Positions 16,635 to 24,394 of a stretch of DNA of 64,000 nt are shown here, in pieces. Source of the DNA: Bacteroidota bacterium (GTDB lineage: Bacteria > Bacteroidota > Ignavibacteria > Ignavibacteriales > Melioribacteraceae); NCBI GenBank assembly GCA_023381535.1, contig JAMCSN010000300.1:1-64000 (forward strand), read 5' to 3'. The notes beneath the pieces are model-generated. The model had not been told where the DNA came from and did not search any database. It worked only from the letters and a program-made list of their open reading frames with translations. The translations under genes and the position numbers were made by a program. Position 1 is the first letter of the stretch; the number at the start of each line of letters is the position of its first letter.

Positions 16635-18618
16635 GATCGAACTAATTTTTGGAGTATGTTTGATCATGTGTGGTTCAGCCTTATATGGCCAGCAATCGTT
16701 GGATTTTTTTGGCAATTCTCAATCCGTGAATTCCACGTTCAGACTCAATTCGCTGGAATCAAATTCAGGCAATTCAAATTTTGGAAAAGATTGGGAGTTG
16801 GCACTTTCTCTTTCCGGAATAAGACAAAAACAGATTACCGGTAATGTCTTTATGCTCTCACTTTCAAAAAGAATAAATGAAAACTATTTGTATCTAAGAT
16901 ATACTCCCGGCTATATTCAAGATTTCACGGTTAGCAGCGGAATTAAACTACTTGTGGGTGACAGTTTGAAATTCAATACCTCACTAAATACGAAAATTCA
17001 TATGGCGGAAATTTTCGGTTTCGGATACTCTTACAAAATTTCAGAAAAATTATCAGCCGGTTTTTCGTTGAGGTATTTTGAACAGAAGTTTCAAGAAGAT
17101 CAGCCGGAGCCGGTTTTTACCGATACTGCAAATTATATCACTTCCAAAACAACTGTAACAAATAGCAACTTCTGGCGCGGGGATTTAGGTGTAACTTACA
17201 GCCTGCAAAATTTTCTTACTCTTTCCGTTTCATCACAAAATCTTTTCTTAACTGGAAAGACTTTTTCAGAGGATGTTGTAAACAAATATGCTTTGAAAAA
17301 AGAAAAAGGAGCGGCTCTCACAATTCTGTACTCTCCGCTAGAGAATTTGGGAATTAATTATTCTATAGAAACGAGCGGCTCGATGATCGGAGGAATTTCA
17401 TCTTCGTCCAAATTGTTCGGTCTTGAATTCGGTTTTGGAATCTCGGCTTTCCACGACCGTTATCAATTTCCTTTCGTTGCGGGAATTCAACCCTTCATCA
17501 GCGTTTCATCACATTTGTTTAACATTTCAATAAGCGGAATTAAATACTTCAACGATAGATCTAATCCGCTGCCTTTTTCCGAATTGATTTCGAACGGCAT
17601 TCATAATCTTATGAATAATCAATTCAGCTTTGACAGAATTAACCTTAACACTTCCGTTGCTCTTTCTTTCGTGCCCGAAAAGAAAGTTCGTTTCATTGGT
17701 CTTGAGATTAAAGAACAAATTTTTCCAACTTTAGAAGAAAAATATTTGGATACTCCTGTTGCCGTGGCGGAAGTCCGCAACTTAACCGACAAACCCGTTT
17801 CAGTTAAACCGGCATTATTAATCCGCCCGATTAATGGCGATCTGGTTTATTCTCGCGAGGTAATTATTCCCGCTAAAGATACATGCGAAGTAAAATTTTT
17901 TACAACCATTCATCCCGACCATGCGATCACTAAAAGAGAAATTGCCGAAGCCGATTTTTATTTGTACACGACTAATTCCGACCCGGATGAAATGGTTCAG
18001 AAACCAATTCTGATTAATGATATTAACAGCTGGGACGGTGCCGTTGTAAATCTCAGTTATTTTGTACGGCGCGATTACGATTTTTCATCTGCGTATTCCA
18101 AAAACATTTTTGCACGTGACAAAGAAAAAATAGACAGCACGGCTGCGGGACTTAAAATCTTTCAGAAGGTTAGACTCTTGTTCAATGAATTTGTAAAAAA
18201 TATGGTTTATGTTTCCGATCCGCGAGCAGACGTCGAGCATGTTCAATTTCCACACGAAACAATTAAACTGAAAGGAGGCGATTGCGATGATCTCAGCGTT
18301 TGCTTCTCTTCTTTGCTGGAATCGGTCGGAATTGAAACTGCTTTTGTTGATTTCAAAAATCCCGACGGCGTCAGCCATGTTAACCTTCTGATAAACACTC
18401 AACTGCTGCCGGGTCAAAGTTCACTTATAACCAACAACGATAAAAAAATCTTTGTCAGAAAAAATTCTAACGGCGTAGATCAAATTTGGATTCCCCTTGA
18501 GACTACATCACTAAACAATTTTGAAACCGCATGGTCTGTTGCGGCGGATAAATTTGAAAAAGACGCTTTGGAACAATTCGGACTTGCAAAAGGCACTGTT
18601 GTTATTGTTGATTTTTAA
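16588..18618 (+). CDS. outer-membrane beta-barrel fused to a transglutaminase-like domain
   Basis: Up to 676 residues. The start is uncertain: a TTG at 16588 overlaps the preceding gene by 47 bases but gives a complete signal peptide (basic start, then FGVCLIMCGSALYG, cleaved before QQ); a TTG at 16660 or ATG at 16666 would truncate it. Residues about 50-330 are alternating beta strands like PorV/FadL-type barrels. Residues about 500-640 contain KLKGGDCDDLSVCFSSLLES and SHVNLLI, the Cys and His of the transglutaminase-like cysteine protease fold; a late Asp is in VVIVDF or the IWIPLETT strand. The pairing of barrel and papain-like fold in one chain is unusual. Confidence 0.7.
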   Translation: MHRKVFITLKSIFRVKIELIFGVCLIMCGSALYGQQSLDFFGNSQSVNSTFRLNSLESNSGNSNFGKDWELALSLSGIRQKQITGNVFMLSLSKRINENYLYLRYTPGYIQDFTVSSGIKLLVGDSLKFNTSLNTKIHMAEIFGFGYSYKISEKLSAGFSLRYFEQKFQEDQPEPVFTDTANYITSKTTVTNSNFWRGDLGVTYSLQNFLTLSVSSQNLFLTGKTFSEDVVNKYALKKEKGAALTILYSPLENLGINYSIETSGSMIGGISSSSKLFGLEFGFGISAFHDRYQFPFVAGIQPFISVSSHLFNISISGIKYFNDRSNPLPFSELISNGIHNLMNNQFSFDRINLNTSVALSFVPEKKVRFIGLEIKEQIFPTLEEKYLDTPVAVAEVRNLTDKPVSVKPALLIRPINGDLVYSREVIIPAKDTCEVKFFTTIHPDHAITKREIAEADFYLYTTNSDPDEMVQKPILINDINSWDGAVVNLSYFVRRDYDFSSAYSKNIFARDKEKIDSTAAGLKIFQKVRLLFNEFVKNMVYVSDPRADVEHVQFPHETIKLKGGDCDDLSVCFSSLLESVGIETAFVDFKNPDGVSHVNLLINTQLLPGQSSLITNNDKKIFVRKNSNGVDQIWIPLETTSLNNFETAWSVAADKFEKDALEQFGLAKGTVVIVDF

Positions 18619-18632
18619 TTGATGAGGTTTTT

Positions 18633-19316
18633 ATGAAAAAGATAATATTCATTTTATTTATTCTTTCGGTAAACATATTAGCGCAAGAATATACCGTTGA
18701 AAAAGTCAGCGGAAATGTTCAAGCGTTAATCGGTACCGCTGAAAATTGGGTAAAAGTTTCGGTTGGACAAAAGTTACTCGGAACGGATTTGATTTCAACC
18801 GATGATAAATCGTTCGTTCAACTCGCAAATAAGGAGAACCGTTTCATATTGCAGAGTAATTCTGCTCTCGGTCTGAACTCGATTAAAAAAATGTCTCTGA
18901 ACGAATTATTGCTTGCACTTGCTATGGAAGAAATCCGCAACGTTCCAAAAACAAAAGGCAGCCAGTTCACCCGCAATACCGCCGTTTACGGAAGTGAAGT
19001 GAGTGCCGGTAAAGCGGGGGTGGTTCACGTCAGCGATATCGGCGTGAAAAAGATTAACGGCGCTAGACAACTTGCACAAAACGGATTCACGGGATCTGCA
19101 ATACTTGTTGCAAAAGAAACTTATAGGAATTATCCCGAGACCAAGAATCAAATCCGGGATAGGATTTACTTTGTCGATTTAATGCTGCAACTGAATTTAT
19201 TGAATGAAGCCGAAACCGAACTCAATCGGATAATTGCCCAGCCACTAAATCCGGATGAAAGAAAAGAGATTACTGCCAGACTTGATAAGATCAAAGAAGC
19301 CGCTACTAGAAGATAA
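18633..19316 (+). CDS. exported FecR-domain protein with TPR-like tail
   Basis: 227 residues with a signal peptide (FILFILSVNILAQ). Residues about 18-115 resemble a FecR domain (VSGNVQAL, WVKVSVGQKL, TDLISTDDKSFVQLA). The C-terminal part (150-225) is helical and TPR-like. It begins 15 bases after the barrel fusion gene. FecR domains commonly co-occur with CHASE2 proteins, and a CHASE2 sigma-54 activator lies upstream, so it may be part of the same envelope signalling system; this is inferred. Confidence 0.7.
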   Translation: MKKIIFILFILSVNILAQEYTVEKVSGNVQALIGTAENWVKVSVGQKLLGTDLISTDDKSFVQLANKENRFILQSNSALGLNSIKKMSLNELLLALAMEEIRNVPKTKGSQFTRNTAVYGSEVSAGKAGVVHVSDIGVKKINGARQLAQNGFTGSAILVAKETYRNYPETKNQIRDRIYFVDLMLQLNLLNEAETELNRIIAQPLNPDERKEITARLDKIKEAATRR

Positions 19317-19320
19317 TTAA

Positions 19321-19354
19321 AACTAATGGGCAACATCGTCGCCCATTAGTTTTT
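19321..19354 (+). terminator. rho-independent terminator after the FecR gene
   Basis: AACTAATGGGC / GCCCATTAGTT with a loop of about nine bases, followed by a run of Ts. It closes the 14555-19316 gene group. Confidence 0.9.
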
Positions 19355-19358
19355 AGAC

Positions 19359-19465
19359 TTAAGGGGTCTTCTAAAAACTTCAAAAAATAATCCGTGTGAA
19401 TCGGTTTTTTCCGTGTTTATCTGCGTTCTATTCATTTTAAAAATAGTTTTTAGAAGCCCCCTTAA
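19359..19465. mobile_element. MITE-like element with 21-base terminal inverted repeats
   Basis: The left end TTAAGGGGTCTTCTAAAAACT (19359-19379) is the reverse complement of the right end (19445-19465) at 20 of 21 positions. The 65-base interior carries a tccgtgtgaatcgg / tccgtgtttatctg repeat. It has no coding capacity. Both ends finish in TTAA, which might be part of the element or the target. It lies between two convergent gene ends, a typical landing site. Confidence 0.7.
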
Positions 19466-19487
19466 CATTCATCACTTAAATAGTTAC

Positions 19488-19895
19488 CTATTGATGTCTC
19501 TTCTGCTCAAGAAAAATATTTCTGGTCTTCACTTGTTTATAGCCTCCGGTGACGTTACCTATATTGCTGCTCATCATAAAAACTGAGCCATGCCGTTTGT
19601 CAACTAGAAATGGATTTTTCTCGGCTTCAAGATTAGTCATTAACGCGTTGACATAGGTGCCGCTTGCAATGAAAACAGCATAATGACGTTTATCTAACAG
19701 AAAAGGATTTGTCTCTACAACAAGACTATCAGACTGCATTTTAACATTGTATGAATATATAAAAACAGCACCATGCCTTTTCTCCACAAGAAACGGATTT
19801 CTTTCTTCATAGTAATTTTCTTTGGATTGTGAATAAATATATGATGCGGTTGATAAAACGGTTGCCGCAATAATTAATCCAAGTAACTTTTTCAT
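19488..19895 (-). CDS. secreted small protein with four NPFL-x2-KRH repeats
   Basis: 135 residues from the ATG at 19895, chosen because it gives a clean signal peptide (KKLLGLIIAATVLSTASYIYS); longer in-frame starts do not. The mature part holds four repeats about 30-37 residues apart: RNPFLVEKRHGAVF, TNPFLLDKRHYAVF, KNPFLVDKRHGSVF and a shortened RNIFLEQKRHQ at the C-terminus. Each has an invariant Lys-Arg-His. I do not recognise the family. The dibasic repeats recall proprotein cleavage sites, but histidines in register could equally bind metal or haem. Confidence 0.7.
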   Translation of the reverse strand: MKKLLGLIIAATVLSTASYIYSQSKENYYEERNPFLVEKRHGAVFIYSYNVKMQSDSLVVETNPFLLDKRHYAVFIASGTYVNALMTNLEAEKNPFLVDKRHGSVFMMSSNIGNVTGGYKQVKTRNIFLEQKRHQ

Positions 19896-20049
19896 GATTT
19901 TGTCCGTATTAAATTGTTGATTATATAAGAACAAAACCGATGCCATGATTTTCATCTGAAAATTGTGTAAAACCAACCTCGATTAGCTGGAAAATGTCAA
20001 GAATCTTAAATGATTTTTAAGAATTTTAAGACAGGAGGAAAAAAATAAA

Positions 20050-20185
20050 AGCATACTCATGAATGAGGCGAATCTAAAAAGGTCATTTTCAAATTTTTCT
20101 ACTGCTAATTTATACCGGAATCGTAACTTTTGGGCAACTGAAATACTTTTTTAGAGTAGACTCATGAATTAATTTTGAGTATGCT
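20050..20185. repeat. inverted and direct repeats upstream of the KRH-repeat gene
   Basis: AGCATACTCA (20050-20059) is the exact reverse complement of TGAGTATGCT (20176-20185), and ACTCATGAAT occurs twice (20055-20064 and 20160-20169). They lie in the 320-base gap upstream of the KRH-repeat gene and could be operator sites or a relic of a small element. Confidence 0.4.
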
Positions 20186-20215
20186 CATTAATGTTTAGAG
20201 AAAAAGATACAAGGA

Positions 20216-20569
20216 TTAAAACGTAATTACTTTTTCGGAATCAACTGTCCACGCAGTTAACTCAGCCATTGTACTAATTTGGGCTCCCTCAATTAGAGGA
20301 AGATTTTTTATTCCTCTCGCATCGGCGCATGTGCCGCAAATTTTTACTTGACCACCTTTGAGTATTACGGATTTCAGCATACGTTCAATATTGTAATATC
20401 CATTCGGAGTATTTTGATTTGGCAAAGCGCAAGTTGCAGCATCTGCCATCAAAAATATTCTTACTTCATTTTCCGGAAAGTCTTTTTGAATTTGCATTGC
20501 CATTCGTAAAGCGTTATATGCTTTTTCTGTGCCATAAGGCGCGTCATTGATGATGATTAGGTATTTCAT
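20216..20569 (-). CDS. DsrE/DsrF-family sulfur-relay-like protein
   Basis: A 117-residue cytoplasmic protein of the DsrE fold. IIINDAPYGTEKAYNALR (4-21) is the typical start, and conserved cysteines lie in ATCALPN and KICGTCADARGI (about 76-87), where sulfur carriers have the active Cys. It is the last gene of a minus-strand operon with an SQR-like flavoprotein and an ArsR-rhodanese regulator, which supports a role in sulfur transfer or sensing of reactive sulfur. Confidence 0.9.
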   Translation of the reverse strand: MKYLIIINDAPYGTEKAYNALRMAMQIQKDFPENEVRIFLMADAATCALPNQNTPNGYYNIERMLKSVILKGGQVKICGTCADARGIKNLPLIEGAQISTMAELTAWTVDSEKVITF

Positions 20570-20583
20570 ATATCTCCGATGAT

Positions 20584-21150
20584 TTATTTGTGAGCAATAA
20601 TTCCATAATGGTAAGGCGGTAACGAAATTTCTTTGTTAGTGATTTTAAAATTGGCATCCACGAGCCAATCAACACATTGCAGAGATGTGGGGCGGATATC
20701 CAAAGATGGTCCCCGTGGAGTAATTGAAGAATGTATCCAGTGAATAGCTCCAACTTTACCGCCGGGTTTTAGAATTCGATAGGTTTCATTTAAAAGGATC
20801 CGAGGATTTTCTGCGTGTAAAATATTGAAGAGCATAACATAATCCATTGAGTTTTCATTAAGACCGGTTCCTTCATTCACAAAATCGCGTTTGATAACTT
20901 TTATGTTAGGTGATTTTGTTTCATCTATCCTTTGATTCAATCGATCAATCATTCCAGAATCAATGTCGAGTGCAAATAAAATCCCTTTAATAATTTTAGC
21001 TGCGGGAATTGTGAATGTCCCATAACCGGAACCGAATTCTACCGCATCGTTAATTGTCTTGTCGAACTGGAGCTTCGAAAGAATTAATTTGGTATCGAAT
21101 AGAGATTCCCAGTATGTTTCTTCCGGCATTCCGCTTTCACGTATTTTCAT
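20584..21150 (-). CDS. class I SAM-dependent methyltransferase
   Basis: 188 residues with the Rossmann-type SAM site: FGSGYGTFTIPAA (motif I, about 42-54), FALDIDSGMIDRL (acidic end of beta 2) and DYVMLFNILHAENP (post motif), then LKPGGKVGAIHW. Substrate cannot be assigned. Within a sulfur/arsenic-type operon it might methylate a metalloid or thiol, but the cysteine pattern of ArsM is absent, so it should be kept generic. Confidence 0.9.
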   Translation of the reverse strand: MKIRESGMPEETYWESLFDTKLILSKLQFDKTINDAVEFGSGYGTFTIPAAKIIKGILFALDIDSGMIDRLNQRIDETKSPNIKVIKRDFVNEGTGLNENSMDYVMLFNILHAENPRILLNETYRILKPGGKVGAIHWIHSSITPRGPSLDIRPTSLQCVDWLVDANFKITNKEISLPPYHYGIIAHK

Positions 21151-21165
21151 AATTGACGTTCTTGT

Positions 21166-22506
21166 CTAAAGTTTTACCGGGATTTTAAGAACAGAGGAAC
21201 CAATTTTCAGAAATGATTGAAAAATGTTTTTTCTAAATCCGATTGGAGCTAACCACCATTTTTCAAAAAGAACTTTGCCCCAATGCCAAATCTTACCAAT
21301 GCGCTTTAATTTAACATGGGGATGAGGCGAGCCATAGAAATCGCCGTAAGCAAAACCTGCTAAATCTTCACCTACTTCAAGCATGCAGAATCCGTCACCG
21401 CAAAAGATTTCTTTTGATTCTTTACCTTGGATTTTTGCAGCAATAATTTCCGAAACTGTAAAAGCTTGAGAATGAGCAAACACACCGGCTTTCGGAAGTT
21501 TCATCGGTTTATCCGGCTGCCATCTGCCGGGTATTGTAATCGAAGTAACATCACCGATTGCAAAAACATTATTATATTTTGTTTCAAGTGTGTCTTTATT
21601 TACAGGTATCCATCCGGATTCATCAACAAGCCCGGATTTCAAAACTACCTCCGGCGCTTTATGCGACGGTATCACTACCAACAAATCATAATTTATCGAA
21701 TTGCCAGACTCGTCTTGGCGAAGGCTCGTCAAGCCGTAGCCGGAAGCGAATTCAATTTTCTTTTCGTCGTAATTCACTGAAGTCAATTGATTTTGCGGAT
21801 GAAAGTTGATTCCTTTGGAAAGCATAACTTCTTTAACTGAATTCCCAAGTTCAGGCCCGGCGACGGGCAGAGGTAGTGGTTCAGGAGTGTAAAGATTTAC
21901 AGTTACATTGGTTTGTCCCAAAGGGATGTCCGAATGGACTCCTTTGTCCGAAGGACTCCTTTCGGAGGAGGATTCCCATAATTTTTTATTCTTCAAAAAA
22001 TCTGCAATAAGCATTGCGCCTTCATAAGGAGCGCCGGGACATTTATACGGAAGAGATGAAATAACAATCGAAACATTCCCGCCTCTGAAGTTTTGCAATT
22101 CATCATTAAGCTTCGCAGCTCCTTCAAAAGTGAAAAAGTTATGAACTCCGTATTGTTGCTTATCAAGATGAGTCTTATCTAGCTCAGCGCCAAGAGCGAT
22201 AACCAGGTAATCAAAATTTATTTTTGATTTGTCAGTTGAGATTGTTTTGCTTTCAGCATCAATTTGTTTTACTTCTTCAAATAAAATATTAACGCGGTTA
22301 TCAACAAGCCCCCGCAATTGTGAAGTAATCTGCTGAGGCGTTCTTTTATTAACCATTAACCACAAATAAGATGCTGCAAATGAATGTACTTTATTTTTCT
22401 CTATCAAAACAATTTCTATTTCCGGGGGAAGCAATTTTGCAAGATGATTTGCAGTTACAATTCCTCCTACGCCGCCGCCAAGAATGACAACTTTTGTTTT
22501 ATTCAT
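21166..22506 (-). CDS. sulfide:quinone oxidoreductase-like flavoprotein with in-frame palindromic insertion
   Basis: 446 residues of the FAD/NAD-linked disulfide reductase superfamily, SQR/NDH-2 branch: KVVILGGGVGGIVTANHLAK (4-23) binds FAD, and FAIGDVTSITIPGRWQPDKP is the second FAD motif. The likely role is oxidation of sulfide or a thiol compound to reduce quinone. Between KNKKLWE and VTVNLYTPEPLPLPVAG the protein carries about 20 extra residues (SSSERSPSDKGVHSDIPLGQ) encoded by tandem short palindromes at 21915-21970; homologues usually have only a few residues there. The gene otherwise looks intact. Confidence 0.85.
   Translation of the reverse strand: MNKTKVVILGGGVGGIVTANHLAKLLPPEIEIVLIEKNKVHSFAASYLWLMVNKRTPQQITSQLRGLVDNRVNILFEEVKQIDAESKTISTDKSKINFDYLVIALGAELDKTHLDKQQYGVHNFFTFEGAAKLNDELQNFRGGNVSIVISSLPYKCPGAPYEGAMLIADFLKNKKLWESSSERSPSDKGVHSDIPLGQTNVTVNLYTPEPLPLPVAGPELGNSVKEVMLSKGINFHPQNQLTSVNYDEKKIEFASGYGLTSLRQDESGNSINYDLLVVIPSHKAPEVVLKSGLVDESGWIPVNKDTLETKYNNVFAIGDVTSITIPGRWQPDKPMKLPKAGVFAHSQAFTVSEIIAAKIQGKESKEIFCGDGFCMLEVGEDLAGFAYGDFYGSPHPHVKLKRIGKIWHWGKVLFEKWWLAPIGFRKNIFQSFLKIGSSVLKIPVKL
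21915..21970. repeat. tandem short palindromic elements inside the SQR gene
   Basis: Three units follow one another: GTCCCAAAGGGAT (21915-21927), GTCCGAATGGACTCCTTT (21928-21945) and a 22-mer beginning GTCCGAAGGACTCC (21946-21967). Each is self-complementary around GGA/TCC. The 22-mer matches elements in two other genes (35485-35506 and 38291-38312) at about 20 of 22 positions. The reading frame of the host gene stays open across all of them. Confidence 0.8.
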
Positions 22507-22530
22507 ATAAATTATTCCTTTCCCTAAATT

Positions 22531-22815
22531 TTATCTTATGCTGTGGATCGCATCTTTCAGCATTAATATTGAATCGCATACTTTAGGATACGTAAGCGTA
22601 AAGTATTCCTCGTTTTCCTTTTCTATCTTCTTTACTAATTTTAAGTCAAGAAGTTTTTTCAGGCGTTCATCGATGATTTCGTAGTTGAGATTTAATAAGC
22701 TTGCAATCGCTAAAATCGTTAATTGCTGTTCATATACGGAACAGATAACGTCCACAAGCCCTGAATCGGAAAAAATATTTTTTATGGTTGCATCTACTTT
22801 ATCTTGGTCTAACAT
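22531..22815 (-). CDS. small winged-helix protein
   Basis: A 94-residue protein with a predicted winged helix: LTILAIASLLNLNYEIIDER as the helix-turn-helix and LDLKLVKKIEKENEEYFTLT as the wing. It resembles an ArsR-type or MarR-type DNA-binding fold without an obvious sensor site. It sits between the ArsR-rhodanese gene and the SQR gene on the same strand, so it probably acts with them, perhaps as a second regulator. Weak family assignment. Confidence 0.65.
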   Translation of the reverse strand: MLDQDKVDATIKNIFSDSGLVDVICSVYEQQLTILAIASLLNLNYEIIDERLKKLLDLKLVKKIEKENEEYFTLTYPKVCDSILMLKDAIHSIR

Positions 22816-22831
22816 AAAACACCAATTAAAA

Positions 22832-23515
22832 TTAATTTTGAATCGGCAGCCCTTCAGACCGCCATGAATTTACATCTTCCTTTAGTATGACAACATTGAA
22901 ACCTTTTTGGGTCAAAAGTTTTGCGGCTTCTGCTGCGAGCACGCAATATGGACCCCGGCAATAAGCTACTACCTCTTTGTGGGTTGGTAAGTTGTTTAAT
23001 TTTTCTTTTAGTTCTTTCAACGGAATTGAAATTGCCTCCGGAAGATGTCCGCTTAAAAATTCTTCTTTCGGTCTTACATCAATTAAGGTAACTTCATCTT
23101 TGTTAAGTTTATCCAGCAATTCTGTCGAAGAGATGGGAATAAGGGCAGATCTTTCCTCGAAAAAAAGCCGAGCAGTCTCTCTAATTTCAGACGCGCTCTT
23201 TTCTGCTAATGTTTGCAAACCTTTCCAGCATTTAATGACTTCTTCATTCGCAAGACTATAAACAACACGCACGCCTTCTTTTCTGCTAACAACTATTTTC
23301 GAGTTCTTCAATATTTGCAGATGACGCGAAGTATTAGCAAAGTTCATATTTGTTTCGAATGAAAGCGTATCAACATCTCTTTCTCCTTGTGAAAGAATGT
23401 CGATTAACTCAAGTCGTTTGGGACTTGCAAAAGCAGTTGCGATATTAGCAAACTGCTGGAATGTTAAGTCTTTAAATTCACGCCCGGTCATATCACCCAT
23501 TACTAAAATATTCAA
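22832..23515 (-). CDS. ArsR-type regulator fused to a rhodanese domain
   Basis: 227 residues. The N-terminal half is an ArsR/SmtB winged helix (FANIATAFASPKRLELIDIL; SFETNMNFANTSRHLQILKN), the C-terminal half a rhodanese (LIDVRPKEEFLSGHLPEAIS) with active-site loop CRGPYC near 188. Such fusions are known in bacteria and typically regulate sulfur or cysteine-metabolite genes, with the rhodanese Cys as the likely sensor. The start may instead be ATG at 23500. It is first in the minus-strand operon ending at the DsrE gene and probably self-regulates it. Confidence 0.92.
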   Translation of the reverse strand: MNILVMGDMTGREFKDLTFQQFANIATAFASPKRLELIDILSQGERDVDTLSFETNMNFANTSRHLQILKNSKIVVSRKEGVRVVYSLANEEVIKCWKGLQTLAEKSASEIRETARLFFEERSALIPISSTELLDKLNKDEVTLIDVRPKEEFLSGHLPEAISIPLKELKEKLNNLPTHKEVVAYCRGPYCVLAAEAAKLLTQKGFNVVILKEDVNSWRSEGLPIQN

Positions 23516-23903
23516 TTGATTAATTGAATAATAGTTATTTCTAGTAATATATGCAAATTATGCACACATTTCCGTATATCAGATTGTTGATTTTCAGGAA
23601 ATAATTAGATCAGAAAAAATGGGAAGGAAGATGCAATTTCGAAAAATGGCGCTTCAACAAAGGGATTTGAAAAAGCCAATGGTTATGTATCGGTGTAAGT
23701 TGCTTGTGTTAAATAAGTAAATGCAAATCAAGCGTGCTACGAGACCTGAGTTAAAGAAGCTTCCTTTTTTTAGAGATTATTACAAGAGTAAGATTTAGCC
23801 ATATTTTTAATGATGAAAAAAGTATTAGTCATATAAGTGTTAAAAATATTGAACTTTAATCCTGGATTATTGGTTACAAAAATACTAGATATTATATTTG
23901 CAC
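23516..23903. other. divergent promoter region between the ArsR-rhodanese operon and the Czc operon
   Basis: About 390 AT-rich bases. I see no small gene, tRNA or clear palindromic operator. Promoters for both directions must lie here. Confidence 0.4.
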
Positions 23904-24233
23904 ATGCAAAAGTTACAGAAAATATTATCCTTTTTATTTCTCATCAGTTTTGGGTTGTTCTTTGCCCACAGCGAATTGAATTTCCTGTCCGAAGTTGCAC
24001 AAGGATATCCTCATAATCATCACGATTACTGCAAGATTGTTAAAGAAGCCAGGATTATAAAAACAGATAATTTTCAGAAGAAAATTATCTCGCAGGACAT
24101 ACTTTTCAATTATGATGATTGCTGCACGGAATGCAAAGAAATAAACGACATTCTGCAAAATGCACAATTCACTTCAACCAAAAAATTCTTTAGCGTAAAT
24201 ACTTTTCTCTTAAACAAAACACTTCTTATTTAA
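23904..24233 (+). CDS. small exported Cys/His-motif protein leading the Czc operon
   Basis: 109 residues from the ATG at 23904. A signal peptide (KILSFLFLISFGLFFAHS) precedes PHNHHDYC and DDCCTECKE, a compact set of His, Asp and Cys suited to metal binding. It resembles the short HxxxDCC-type proteins often encoded ahead of Bacteroidota CzcCBA pumps, so it may be a periplasmic metal-binding partner; this is inferred. A truncated second copy of its gene lies at 10025-10177. Confidence 0.7.
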   Translation: MQKLQKILSFLFLISFGLFFAHSELNFLSEVAQGYPHNHHDYCKIVKEARIIKTDNFQKKIISQDILFNYDDCCTECKEINDILQNAQFTSTKKFFSVNTFLLNKTLLI

Positions 24234-24283
24234 CCTGCCTGCTCCATCGCTGTAGCTCCGGCGAAGCGGGCCGATAAGCAGGG
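24234..24283. mobile_element. 50-base insertion with inverted ends
   Basis: The copy of this region downstream of the relic at 10025 runs directly from the stop codon into cttTCCcaaattt, whereas here 50 extra bases, cctgcctgct ... agcaggg, are inserted right after the stop. The ends are complementary (CCTGCT / AGCAGG) and the interior is GC-rich with gctccggcgaagcgggcc. Its precise boundaries come from that comparison. It looks like a REP or MITE-type repeat. Confidence 0.65.
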
Positions 24284-24352
24284 CTTTCCAAAATTTTTTT
24301 TCTTTAGAAACAAATTGATTTAAAATCCCCGGAGTTAGGGATTTGTATATCC

Positions 24353-24365
24353 CCGCCGAAGGCGG
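24353..24365. repeat. short GC-rich palindrome in the Czc leader
   Basis: CCGCCGAAGGCGG is a self-complementary 13-mer 30 bases upstream of czcC, in the same style as the other short palindromes of this window. It could act as a stabilising hairpin in the operon mRNA. Confidence 0.45.
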
Positions 24366-24394
24366 ACAAGTATTCATAAAAATTTAGGATGACT

